Assembly (NCBI GenBank): GCA_038049695.1
Contig: CP142457.1
Span: 29,911,501-29,975,500 of the forward strand
Length of the DNA stretch: 64,000 nucleotides
Direction: 5' to 3'
Source of the DNA: Cinnamomum chago
Taxonomy: Eukaryota; Streptophyta; Magnoliopsida; Laurales; Lauraceae
Shown: piece by piece, positions 45,123 through 56,745 of the stretch
How the letters are laid out: each line of letters starts with the position of its first letter
How positions within the stretch are numbered: position 1 is the first letter of the stretch
Notes under the pieces: model-generated
Told to the model about the DNA's origin: nothing
The model's input: the letters and a program-made list of their open reading frames with translations, nothing else
The model's database searches: none
Position numbers and translations under genes: made by a program

Positions 45123-46868
45123 TTTTAACCGGCTGTTGGGTCGAACTGACCCGGATCTAGAACCAGGCCCAACAGTTTGTAAAAAACTAATTAGTTCTTT
45201 TGACACGTCACTGTGCAATGGACATGTGCAATGGAACAATGACAGAAAACCCTTTCCTTCTCTCTTTAATGTATTCAACAGAAAGAAACAGAAAACGATG
45301 TTGGCTTCACAGGAGGCATTGACGTGCAGCGCCAGCAATGGTGCTGTCAGTCAGGGCAATGATGGTGTTGGCTCGGTGCAGTTGGTGCGGTGACTGTTTT
45401 GTGATGATCTGCAGTCTGCGATGGTGCTAGGCTTTTTCTTTCTTTCCATTTTTCTGTGTTTTTTTTTGGCTCGTTTCTTCCATATGCAGAACTGTCGCTG
45501 CTGCTTTTTTTTTAATGGGCTTTAGAATTTTGGATGGGGCTGGGATGGGTGTATGGATTACTGGCACTGGGGAGGTGGTGGCTGGGATTTGGTGTTGTGG
45601 TAGATTTGGGAGTGTGGGATTGAAAGGGTTTGACAGAGGGATGGAATGGTACTCCGGTGGTTGTATTGTGATGGGATTTGGGATGGACAGGAAGGATGGT
45701 GTTGGATGGTGATTGATGATGGTTTGGTTGAATGATAGGGATGATGGATTGATGGCGGAAAAAATGCATTGGAATGGGGATGGATGAGAGATAGAGATGG
45801 TAATCACGTCGCTCGATCGCGATGATTGTTTGGCTCTAATACCAACTGATGCAGGCCGTAGGGTAAGGGCTTGCGGGAAAGCGCCTATCTGCAGACACTT
45901 CAAACGTCTCCGCAAAGACAATAACGAGGAGTCGAGGACACGCCTCAATGGGAACACCCAAATTCAATTAATCTAACTCTCTGAGAAATTCTTCTCTACA
46001 ATGTTGTATAAATAGGAAAACATAACTTGGGGCTTAAAAAATCTAATTAAACTAGGAAACTAAATAAGATTGGAAACCTAATCCTAATTACAGTTCTTTA
46101 AATAAATTTAGAAACTAATGACTAGAACTAGTAAATAAAAACCCAAAATCTACTTGGGCCATACACATGTGGCCTAGGGTCCATCTGCATCACTTGTGGA
46201 TGGGCCCATCAACTATCTGTATCCCAGAGCTCAGGGAGTTAGAGAAGAGAAGAAGAGAGAAAACATAGAGAACTAGAGGGATTTACAGAGAAACGGAGAA
46301 ATGGTTGTATCACTTTGGTGGGTTGGGGGGACGGGGAACTCTTCTTTAAATATTTTTCTCATACATCTTACAATGCAAAAAATACCCCTGGTAAATTATA
46401 TCAATTTAGATAAGGTCCTTAAAAGTTACTGAATTACAAATAAGTCCCTAACTCTTAACATGCTTGTGTCTGTATGTTAACTATGCCCAGCCTGGACAAT
46501 GCATCATTTAATTACTTTCTGCTAACTGCTTTTGTAAGAAAATTTACAAGTTCATTAACTATGCTGATCAACTATACTAGTATATGCCAGCACCACATGC
46601 CTCTTCAATTCTTTCCCAAATAAAGTTAGAATTAACTCCCACATGCTTTGTCTTCTCATGATATACTGGGTTTTTGGCTAATTTACTGGTTTACTGAAAC
46701 TGCCAAATCTTGCTTGAGGTGCCTACTTTAGTCCATATAAAGATTCTTGAGTCAACAAACTTTACCTACTTCTCCTTTTACCATAAAGCCTGGGGGAGAT
46801 CCAGATATACTTGTAAATCTTCATGAACAATTGCTTTTTTCACATCCATCGGATAATTGTTACATCCA

Positions 46869-47129
46869 TCATAACAAATGCTTTACCATTTTTTCTTTGG
46901 AGATAACACTTATAACCTTTTTGGGGCTAGGATACCTTACAAACGAGCACTTTGTTGCCTTTGGGTTTAATTTGTCTTGTTGCTTCTTGGGGATGTGAAC
47001 AGAGCTTGTACACTTGAATTCTTTTGGTTGTACTTGAAATAGAGGAATGTTTGGACACATCCCTTCCACCACTCCTTTTCCTCCCAACAATCTTGATGGC
47101 TTCCAATTTATTAAGAAGGCTGTTGTCAA
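46869..47129 (-). pseudogene. Copia D integrase C-terminal remnant
   Basis: VQPKEFKCTSSVHIPKKQQD then KLNPKATKCSFVRYP corresponds to the conserved VFGC..FVH..KLDPKA.KCIFLGY block at the end of Copia integrase. Upstream, 47340-47630 keeps decayed core text (TLLLLPMHMGTSHEF) and the pre-integrase cysteine (FLNCDMC). Confidence 0.75.
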
Positions 47130-47633
47130 TATCCCATTTGACTAGAATGATTTAGGAACATTTACTTCGATTAGAAGGGCTGTCATAACATTTACTAAGT
47201 GCATATTCTTTTATTCAACAACTCCATTCTAGTCTGGTGTATACGCACAACAAGTTTGTGATTGAATTTTATTCTCAGTTAAAACTGGAACTCTTTGGAT
47301 CTATATTTTCCACCGTTATTTGACCGAAGAGCCTTATTTTTTTTCAAACATGGTCTCTGCCATCTAATGATATGTTTTGAACATATGTACTATCACATCT
47401 TTTGAATTCATGAGATGTACCCATGTGCATCGGTAAAAGTAACAAAGTAACGGTGACTATAAAGAGAAGGGGAGCATACCAAACACTGGAATGTATAAAA
47501 TAAAAAGGTCCACTATTCTTTTTTTTTTTTTTTATGTTAATTGGATAAAGATTTCTACAACTTCTAGAAAATTGGCACATGTCACAATTTAAGAACTTAA
47601 CATTGTTATTTATATCTACAAAGGTACTCCCGA

Positions 47634-50437
47634 TGTCACGCCTCCAACCCGGGCCCCCATTATGGGCCCGAATCCTGAGGTGCGACTTGCATGGGGATTC
47701 GAGTCATCCTAACTCATGTGCGTAGTTAGCCCCTATGCGTGAGTTCCCACAGGATTCCACGTGTGAGGTGTCATGAAATCCATCACAATTCAAAACTTTT
47801 CGCTGAAGCTTGTGTAACTCATTTTTTTCATGAATAACATAATAAAGGAATGGCAATCGTAACAATCCATAACATAATTGAATAGAATGATTGAGAATAG
47901 ACATATTCAAAAGATAGAATTAAAGTCACGGTTAAAGTGCAAAAAACGTCAAAGTTTAATTACAATACAGAGGAGTTTTAACGTCTCATAGGTCAACAAA
48001 AGCCAAACATCAAGTCTAACAAAAAGGAAGTATAATCCACAAGTGACGGCTCTCGCCCAACTAGATGTAAAGACAACATCGTCAAGTTGCCTCGCCAAGT
48101 GTAACACCATTAGATTACACAGTCTAGCAAGTAAACAAATATAATAAGCATAAATGTGCAACATCAAATGAGAATTACATATAACATAAAGAATCAGATA
48201 TGACAATGTCTAACATGTGTCCTAACAAATTGGAAAAACCACCAATGCTATGTTCTCCCAGCATTGGTTGCAACCACGTGACCATGGTGAGAGCAAAAAC
48301 AGAGTTGGTACCGCAAGGATTTTAGATATGGCAATCAGACAGATATCCTATGTGGCACCGGAGCACAGGCCAAGACAAGTACTAAACTGCAACTAGTTTA
48401 ACAAATAAATCTAAATCCACACTCAGCTGGGTCTGATTGCGATAGGATCAAAGCTGAGTGGTGCTGATACGAAATTTAACATAACCAAGTCCGATAACAT
48501 ATAGATGATGCGCAGCACATAACGAACATTCCAACAGCGACTCAGCATATCATGTACAGGAAGAGTAATACCATATCCTGGATAACTTGCATAATCAGAG
48601 TAAACATAGATAAACGATGATTCCTAATTTCTTAAACCACCCTAAGATGCTTAGGTCCAATTACATAAACATGTATCATAGAACATAAGTCATTGACATA
48701 ATGAATATAGGAAGCATGTACAAGCCATGCAAATTAACAGAACTTGATACAATTGCATATGCATAAGATTGGTGACAAGTCAAGAAGTAAGTTACAATCT
48801 GCCTGTTGGTATCACTATCCAACTATGTAGAACCTTAAAGTCTCCAATGTCCTCAGGCTACCTTAACCTTGGCGTTACTTAATGTATTGGACACCTAAAG
48901 CCTTAGGTCACAACACCTTTGGTTTAGTACTGTCTTACGCCGATTTCTGGGCATCCCCGTAGGTGTATGTCAGGTCAAACATCACCTACATTGGTCTTAC
49001 AATCCATTAGGCATTGGTCAGGGTCCATTGGTTCCAAGCTAGGGTCCCAAACCTGGTCCAAAGTTACCTAAAAATCTCGGTTTTACGGTTACCTCGCAGT
49101 TAGCCGTGAACCACTTACGGCTAGCCGTGGTGTTACAGACCTGAGAATCAACTCTCAGATTGGGGTTCACAATTACTGCAATGTTAGCTCCTGGTTAGTC
49201 ATAGGGTGACCTATGGTTTTGCTCATGATTAGCCATAGAACAAATGGCCTAAAATGCACAACTCTGTCTTAGGAACTATGGGACTCAATGGCTAGCCCCT
49301 GGTGACCTTACGGTTACCTTGTAGTTGGCCGTAGTACAAAAGTTCTCAAAATTACCTTTCTGGAAAAGTAACCGTTGTGTTTATCCGCAACGCTCATATG
49401 GCTAGCCGAAAGGATCAGAAACTCTGAAGTCTGGACTTGAAATGATTTGTTTCAGGTGGAGTTGTTCTCCATTACACCTGAGCATTCAAATACATATTAT
49501 TTGAGCATCATAAGGGCTGCATCTAGTACACGCAACCACATTTGCAATGACATATAGAGATTACATATTCCATTCATTAAGACCTACTAAAATCATACAT
49601 TTAGCTTGTAAATGGGTATCTAACATGGATAGCAACAAGAATCAACCAAATAACGCTTGCATGCATGATATTATTGTAATAATGTGTAATGAGAGAAGGA
49701 AGAAGGAGACGAAAGTTGGAGAGAAACTGATGCCTCAATGGGAGGATCATCTGTCAATTTATAATCTCATTATACCCTAATCAAGGGCTCTAAACATGCT
49801 AATAATACAATCAGAATAGTAAACAATATCTCCTAGTCTATACATGGAAGTAATATGAGACAAATTAGCATAAACTTGATCCCACACGTGGGACTATATA
49901 CAGGCTGTATATGGCCTTGATGAGCTGGGCCTAAACCTTGTTTTACAGGGCCCATTATCTTCTACAATTATAAGTTCTCACTTACCTTAAAATGGTGCTT
50001 AACACAAATCCACTGAAATCCAAGTGAATCTCTACTCAACCAAGCTCAAAAAATGGAAAACCCCCTAATCTCTACCCTACAAAACCTCCTACAATTTTGA
50101 ATAAGAGAAAAGGGTTTGCATAGGCTTGCATGCAACAAATCTAAGCTCCCTTAGCTGATCCTAAGTAGGAGGAAGTGTTTAGGAAAGAAAATCTTACCAA
50201 TGTTGCTTGGAATGAAATTCTCTACCCAACCAACCCCAAGGTCACCCTATATTCTGAAATTACAAATGACCCCTCACTTTCTCTTGAAGTTGTGAAAACA
50301 TCCTTCTAGCTACCTAACTTGTTCCAAAACCCCTCTAAACTACAAAACCACTTAAGTAACATTTAAACCAACTTCATTAGTATCTAATCACAATTAATTA
50401 GCTACTAAACACAATTAAGAAGGGTCAGGGGCTTACA
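47634..50437 (+). mobile_element. Large LTR-like non-coding element (TGTCACGCC...CTTACA)
   Basis: It starts TGTCACGCCTCC and ends GGGGCTTACA, typical LTR ends (TG..CA). It is about 2.5 kb once the 292-bp solo LTR inside is subtracted, non-coding, and inserted in Copia D pre-integrase sequence. That length fits a solo LTR of a large Gypsy (Tat/Ogre-like) element; this is inference. Clean 5-bp duplications were not seen; instead about 38 bp of similar Copia sequence (TTATATCTAC/AAAGGTA type) lies on both sides. Confidence 0.5.
49675..49966 (-). mobile_element. Solo LTR of the young Copia family, TSD ATTAT
   Basis: 292 bp that align end to end with 19292-19584 (TGTAATAATG...TTCTACA) with about seven differences. 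Perfect ATTAT duplications lie at 49670-49674 and 49967-49971. There is no internal sequence, so a complete element was removed by recombination between its LTRs. It lies inside the LTR-like element above. Confidence 0.95.
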
Positions 50438-50930
50438 CTAAAGACTATTGATTGAACTTAACATGTTTTTTATATCTAAAAAGGTAATCCTTCTATCTAT
50501 TGGTGGATGTCCAAGATGTAGATGCCATGGCCAAACTTTATCCTCATTAATAGTTACAGGCTGCAATTTTTTGGATTGCTCACTCTTTCGCTCCAAAATA
50601 TAAAGACCATTGTTCTCCCAGCCACCATCAATCGTCTGTCCTGTCCTCAAATCTTGAAAGACACAATGAGAGGGAAAGAACATGATGCAACAATTAAGGG
50701 TTTTAGTTAAAGAAATAACCAATACAAGATTAAACGAAATTGTGGGATATGTAAAATAGACGATAAAGACAAATCAGGTAGAACATTGAGGGATCCTTTT
50801 TGAGCTACTTGTGTGAAGGTACCATCAACAATTTTAACACTCCCACGAGAGGTTAGAGTGTTAAGACTGAAGTTGAGAACTCATATACCTTTCAAATGAT
50901 TTGAGGCACCTGAATCAATGATCCAGGTGG
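50438..50930 (-). pseudogene. Copia D protease and GAG-pre-integrase remnant
   Basis: The protease site WIIDSGASNHLK is at about 50885-50930. The pre-integrase part has CVFQDLRTGQTIDGGWENNG, LYILERK and HLHLGHPPIDR (50480-50660). The frame ends at the border of the 47634-50437 insertion. Confidence 0.8.
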
Positions 50931-51906
50931 ATGTAGATGGGGAAGAGGCCAATGCAGTTAGGTTATGGAAGAATCCATACCAATTGTAGATGCTTGAGTT
51001 TACATTTCCAAAGCAGTCATTCTTCCATGAAGAATCATATGTTCATCGTTCCACTTTTATGGCTGTCTTTATCAATATTCTTACTCTTGTTCACTTGGGA
51101 TACTGATTTTTTCCGACTCAGCTGTTGTTACAGTTCGAAATCCGGTTTCTCCCAACTAGATCCCAGCATGTCTTACAGGTATGCCTATACCTCCCACTGT
51201 GTGTGTACTGTGTAGTAAAGTTTAATCACAGTCAACACTTGACTGGTGCGTCCACCACCTGTTCAGCCACGACTTCTACAGCCATCATTCCCTGTATTCG
51301 TACTAGGGTTTGTTGTTTATTGACTTCTACAGCCATCATTCCCTGTATTCGTACTAGGGTTTGTTGTTTATTCACACTTGGGTATTTTTGCATTATTACT
51401 GGCAATAGTAGACCGATCAAAGATTACATTATTCTTTATTGGCATGACTTTTCTTCAGCTTTCTTCCACCTTGAAGTAGTGCACAATGCAAACACTGTCC
51501 CAATAGGGGGTTGGGGATCTTGACCTGTTACTGAAGCACGAATAGCTTCATATTCTGGGTTTACACCAACCAAATGTTCAAATATATGCTGACCTTCTTG
51601 TAGCTAAGCCAGTTTCCTTGCACAGCAAGGTCCAACATTCATATCCAGCTTCAACTCATGCCATAGGGTTCCAGCAAAAAAGAAGGAACATAACCTCATG
51701 CCATAGGGTTCTAAATTTTGCATAGTTGAATCCAATAGGTACTGCTTCCTGTTTGGATCATCATTTTCCTTTTCTGGATTCTAGAATCTTGAGTGTTATT
51801 TCTCTTCTGAGCATAGGCTACCTCAATAGAAGTTCCTTTATTGTACCACAATAGTTAAAACTTATTGTAATGCTTGCCTTCGTTGAATTTAGGATCTTGT
51901 TCATGA

Positions 51907-52140
51907 TTAACATAATTTTAGAGACCCAGTCTTAATATCTTGAATCCTATTTCTGTGGCTCCTTAATACATCCATGGATAGAATCAAGTCTTTATGACCC
52001 CCAAGTAGCCATTTTGGCAGAGTAGCCCAGTTTTTATAGTTATTGTCATCAAACAGAGCCGGGGTAATCCTAGTAATTGGATTTACAATGCTGGGTAATT
52101 GTTGAGAAGAAGTTACAGAAATTTCTCCCTCTGGCTTCAA
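51907..52140 (-). pseudogene. Copia D gag N-terminal remnant
   Basis: MKPEGEISVTSSQQLPSIVN then PITRITPALFDDNNYKNWA is the start of a plant Copia gag (retrotran-gag N-terminal type). It decays afterwards; further gag pieces near 51540-51880 are out of frame. Confidence 0.65.
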
Positions 52141-52487
52141 CTTAATGGCTTACTCTAAAGAGAATTATCTCTTGATGAAGGAGAAAAGGCAGTCCCTTGT
52201 GTCACCACCACACACTCCAAATCAGCACCCTTGGGCTTCTAATTTGGGTAAAATCACAATCCCAAATTAGAATATATAGGTCTACTTTTATACACAACTC
52301 CTAGACAAAAGAGAGACTATTTTCTCAACCCATTTTGCAGCAAGTTAGCAATTGATTACCAATAATACAAAACATTAACATGAAATAGGGGCTTACTATC
52401 TGTTTCGTATGATCCACACATGAAATCTAACTAGGGTTTCTAGTACAATTGCCGAGGTGCTGGTTCCTGTAGTCCATTACAACCTCT

Positions 52488-52777
52488 TATCATTCATTAC
52501 ACAGATAAATGAAGAAAGTAGTTTTTGTGGAAAAACTGGATGCTCGATTATCCATCCTTCCTCCTTTTTATATTCACTAAATGCCTTAATCAAGGCTGTA
52601 ATGAAGATAATTACAATCTGTACAGTTGAAATATCTATCTAAAAGGGGAAACAAAATACTCTTACAACACATCCTATTTGACTAAATCAAACCCCCGTGG
52701 GTTCTTATGGTATTATGGGTCAAGACCCATTTAAAATACAATTGGGCATGGGCCTAATATAGGTTCTTGTGTTAACA
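52488..52777 (-). repeat. 3' LTR of Copia E
   Basis: 290 bp, parallel to 59227-59507 throughout, e.g. AAATGCCTTAATCAAGGCTG and GGTCAAGACCCATTTAAAAT. One LTR has an extra AATTACAATCTG segment. Confidence 0.88.
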
Positions 52778-52906
52778 CACGATTTCCAATGCGATCATCA
52801 AATAAGGAGATCGGAAGGAATTCACTGGAATACTTTAAACAGAAATCCCCGGAGAATGAACTCCGGGTGGGTATCCCCCCTCAAATTGATGCTGGTCAAC
52901 CAGCAA

Positions 52907-54244
52907 CTATTTGCAAACCAAGAAGTCATGAAGTGGCAAAGGAAGACTTTTGGTGAAGATATCTGCAAACTGTTGGTCAATGGAGACATGTGGAAGACTT
53001 ATGACGTGTTCATATTCATACCGAATGAAATGACAATCAACTTCAATATGCTTGGTGCAGTCATGAAAAATGGGATTTTCAGTGAGGCGAGTAGCATTGG
53101 TATTATCTGCATGAAGAGGAGTAGCTATGGTCCGAGGAAAACCAGTCTCCAGGAGGAAACCACGCAATCAAATAATCTCCGAACAAGATAAAGACATAGT
53201 GCAGTACTCAGATTCCGTGGATGATTTTGAAGCCTTAACTTGTTTTTCGCACTTCCAAGATATTAATGCTTCACCCAAGTAGACGCACCAACCTATCGTG
53301 GATCTACAAGTGTTCAGACACGCTGCCCAGTCTGCATTAGATTAAACGATAAGAGTAAGGTTTGCCAACTGGAAAAAATAAGGCGCATGTTGGAGGTCCA
53401 AGAATATATCGAATAATGCGTTTGACAGTGGCCAAATGCTGATGCGTTGGTGCTGTCATGAATTGGCTATCCACATTAACCGCATAAGAGGTATCTGGTC
53501 TAGTTATTGTTGAGTAGGCAAGGCTCTCAAGTCCCAACTAAGCTCCTATAAACAGTGGGATTAGTGAGAAGATCACCCTCATCTTTTCTAAGTTTGGCAT
53601 TTACTTCTAAAGGTGTGTCCATAGGAGTGGAGTCTTGAAGACCAGCTAGGGTAATAAGATCGGTGACATACTTACGTTGATGAAGAAAAATCCCTTTCTT
53701 AGTTTGTTGAACTTCCAGGCCTAAGAAATACGTCGGAAACAAATCTGTCATATGAAACGCATCCTGAAGTGAAGTTTGAAGTTTGCGTATCATGTTATTG
53801 TGAGTACCGGTGATAATGATATCATCCACGTACACTAGAAATATGGTAGTGGTTTGAGCTATAATGTGTGTGAACATGGAGGGGTCATACGGTCTTTGCA
53901 TAAAGACCAGTTGAAGTAAAGTAGTTTGAAACTTCTCAAACCAAGCCCTGGGTGCTTGTTTAAGACCATATAACGAGCATCGTAGCCGAGCAACGTCAGT
54001 TTTAGAGGTAGAGGTGTAGCCTTGAGGAAGGCGCATGTAGACCTCCTCCTTAAGATCCCCATGAAGGAAAGCATTCTTTACATCCATTTGATAAAGAGGC
54101 CACGATTGAGATGCAAAAGGCAAGAACCATACAAACAGATGTCATCTTGGCTACAGGAGCTAGTCTCCTCATAATTAATGCCATACACTTTTCAATTGCC
54201 AAGTGCCACTGATCGAGCCTTATAGTGTGCCAAAGAACCATCAA
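52907..54244 (-). pseudogene. Copia E RT-RNase H, frameshifted
   Basis: RT is recognisable from VAKMTSVC (54170) through KNAFLHGDLKEEVYMRLPQG, LYGLKQAPRAWFEKF, catalytic YVDDIIITGT (53810-53840, intact) and ITRPDTSYAVNV (53480-53515). RNase H is broken: ADSAWAACLNT-like text at 53330 is out of frame, then HADNTNATRLTENPIFHDCT and KHIEVDCHFIR (53010-53110). There are several stops. Not functional. Confidence 0.85.
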
Positions 54245-54676
54245 GATTCAACTTGATAGAATATACCCACTAACACCCAATGGGTTTAACAGAATTAGGA
54301 CAGGGTACAACATCCCAGGTGTGGCTCTCCTTGAGTGCATCAAGTTCTTCCTGCAAAGCTTGTCGCCAACAATCATATTGCACTGCTTGTGAATAAAAAT
54401 TAGGAATATGAACATAAGAGAAAGAGGTAAGCAAGGAGGTGTGGGTTAAACCAAACCGATCAGGAGGTCACGAAATTCGAGTTGATCTGCGAAGAGGCAC
54501 AGTTCGACTTGGATTAGGCACGAAAGTGGGATCAAGTGCAGAAGAGGTAGTAGTGTCAGATGGCTCTAGTATAGTGTCTCTTTGCAATTTATGTCTCTCA
54601 TACACAATATTAGCTTTAAATCGTAGATCATTATAAAAAAAATTAGGAACAAATGAAATGAATGGAGAATCAACAT
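54245..54676 (-). pseudogene. Copia E inter-domain part between integrase and RT
   Basis: In mixed frames the minus strand reads FGLTHTSL, FYSQAVQYDCWRQALQEELD and SHTWDVVPCP, the usual linker before the Copia RT. It is cut at 54677, where the TGTCATGCCC element begins. Confidence 0.7.
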
Positions 54677-56362
54677 TGTCATGCCCCCAAGATTAGGTTG
54701 GCCCCAATCCGATCCCAAGGGTGTGAAAATCGAGGCCAATTAAAATGTTTCCCACTTAATACATTTGAGGCCTCAATTTCGGGTGATTCGAACTCCGCGG
54801 TGAGGTTATGTATGTTGATCAATCACCATAATCAAATTACGGAAGCAATAGCACACATAATCTGTGCAAATGGTCAAAACATAATCCAACGGAAGTAGTA
54901 CAAAAGTGCATAAGTTCAAATAAGTTTACAATGTCTTAAAATTAAGGCCCAGCACAACCAGGCCATCAAAATGAAGTGTCGTAGGACCAAATATAATGAT
55001 CCCAAGATATGTATGGCTCTCTAATGCTGGCTTGACGACTCAGACTACATCGTTGGTGCTCCACTCAATATATCCGTCATCCAGTAGAACGCCTCACCCT
55101 CCTGCTCGATGGGGTATCGGTATCTAAGCACCAAATGTAGCACCATCAATAAAATGGCAAGTAAATAGATATGAGTAACAATGTAATATGTGCCACCCAA
55201 AGCCACTATGTTATAAGGGACATAAATAATGGATAAATGAAACATAACTAACAAACAAAATAATCAGAGCATCATATGCTATCAAAATGAATGCACCTAG
55301 GCCAGGCCGGTAAACCCAAACAAGTTGGTCAAACAAAAGCAACCCATGCTTACCTGGTATGGTGGCGTACGTCCACCCGTGATCTATAGATGGTAAATAC
55401 AAACCTTACATACACACAACCCACACATACGCGCACACACCTGAACTCACATATGTACACACCCAACTCACACATACGTGCACACACCCGAACTCACACA
55501 TACGCGCACGCCCAACTCACACATACGTACACGCACCCAACTCACACAAGATGCATGGATAACCTCGCATTGGGAGTTCCCCCACCAAATCGTTGGTTGA
55601 GTCACAAAGGGGGACTGTCACAGGTGTACGTTAGCGGTATGGGGAGGTCCTAGCTAACCACAACTTATCCATGATATATGGATAAACGGTCAAAGGGAGT
55701 AGTAGTATAGTATTAACCATCATAGGGTTAAGGTCATCCTCCTTCCATAGGGTCCATATCGTCCATCATGATGGTTACGCGAAATCCGGAATGCCGTTAG
55801 TATTCATTTGGTGCTTCTAAAGTTGTTGGCACCCCGATGGCCCACTATGCCATCCACATAACCCAATATGGGTCCCACATGTGCTATTTCATAACCCACA
55901 AGGAGATGCTAAACCTATGCACCCCTAGCTAACGGTCCAATTCATATTCATAGGCCAAGTGGGCTACGGTCCTAGTTTCAAGGGTGAAGAGTTCCATTTT
56001 CCAAAATTCAAAAATTCTAGGAAGTGTGTGTACTTGATTGACCGAACACAGGTTCTGGTCCCTGTAACAGAGGGACTTCTCGCTTGACCGAGATTCCTGC
56101 TTGGTTGACCTAGTGGTCATAGACACGGCCCCATTAAGGTCGACTAAGGTGTTTGAGGGCCATCTTTCCCCCATTCCCAAGGGGTTCTTCTCCACTATCT
56201 AGGGGAAGATTGGGGTGCCTAATTCATCCAATTTAATCATCATTGTTTCCCATTAACAAATCCACCATTAATGCATTCAAATCCACATCTACCAACCCTA
56301 ATGTCATAAATGAGCATAAAAGAAATGTTGCACATGTTTGAAGTGTTAAAACCAACCATTAG
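54677..56362 (+). mobile_element. LTR-like non-coding element (TGTCATGCCCCC start)
   Basis: It starts TGTCATGCCCCCAAG at the point where Copia E coding text stops and has no domains of its own. A tandem array of CACACATACGTGCAC/CCCAACTCA units lies at 55405-55550. Its right end merges with a TRIM at 56363, so its true terminus is unknown. The start resembles that of the elements at 47634 and at 981 (inverted). Confidence 0.45.
55405..55550. repeat. CACACATACG-rich minisatellite
   Basis: Units of 24-28 bp such as CCCAACTCACACATACGTGC, about five or six variable copies. Confidence 0.8.
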
Positions 56363-56745
56363 TGTTAATAATCAGTGACACCAAAAGCTCGAGCTGTTAG
56401 TGAACAACAGAACAATTTATATCAACACCCCCTCTCGAACGGGGAGTCGCTCAAATTTGAAACCAATAGCCAAACGGAACAAACAGACCAGGCATACGGA
56501 TAGGGGTAACATGCCTCCCAGGCTATGATGCACGGATACGTCATGGATACGGCGAGGACACGCCATAGACAAATACACATGAAAAGTGAAGTATCGGATA
56601 CAATACGTTGCCCATTTTGAAGTATCTGTGCATCTTACCTCCTAGGGGTTTTGAACTCGTGACGTCTAGCTTTGATACCATGTTAATAATCAATAACACC
56701 AAAAGCTCGAGCTGTTAGTGAATGGTATAAGAATTTTTATCAACA
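56363..56745 (-). mobile_element. TRIM retrotransposon with 65-bp LTRs, carrying a MITE
   Basis: The LTRs 56363-56427 and 56681-56745 are both 65 bp, TGTTAATAATC...ATCAACA, sharing ACACCAAAAGCTCGAGCTGT. Left of the right LTR, AGCTTTGATACCA (56668-56680) reads TGGTATCAAAGCT on the minus strand (tRNA-iMet primer site). Right of the left LTR, CCCCCTCTCGAA (56428-56439) is a polypurine tract on the minus strand. After removing the 116-bp MITE, only about 130 bp of interior remain. No matching 5-bp flanks were seen. Confidence 0.78.
56523..56638. mobile_element. hAT-like MITE, 116 bp, near-perfect 8-bp TSD
   Basis: The ends are CTATGATGCACGGATACG and, inverted, GTAAGATGCACAGATACTT. Flanks CTCCCAGG (56515-56522) and CTCCTAGG (56639-56646) differ at one base. 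The interior has GGATACGG/GGACACG words. The termini match those at 4383 and 25813, so it is the smallest member of that family. It is inserted in the TRIM. Confidence 0.75.

Larger units (their letters stand above)
43735..46192 (-). mobile_element. Non-autonomous LTR retrotransposon, 2.46 kb
   Basis: The LTRs 43735-44086 (352 bp) and 45847-46192 (346 bp) start TGATGCAG and end CTGCATCA, a perfect 8-bp inverted pair. Flanks CCTGT (43730-43734) and CTTGT (46193-46197) differ at one base. Left of the right LTR, GGCTCTAATACCAA (45832-45845) reads TTGGTATTAGAGCC on the minus strand, a tRNA-iMet primer site with one change. A purine-rich AAGCCAGGGAGAA borders the other LTR. The interior has no protease, integrase or RT. 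Two consecutive open stretches (44879-44132) could be a gag-like protein. Confidence 0.88.

Noticed and set aside
45427..45957. A 176-codon Pro/Ser-rich open frame on the minus strand
   Set aside because: It lies across the LTR and leader of the non-autonomous element, shows no domain, and its composition follows G/T-rich simple sequence.
55390..55653. Thr/His-rich open frame
   Set aside because: It is a translation of the CACACATACG minisatellite.
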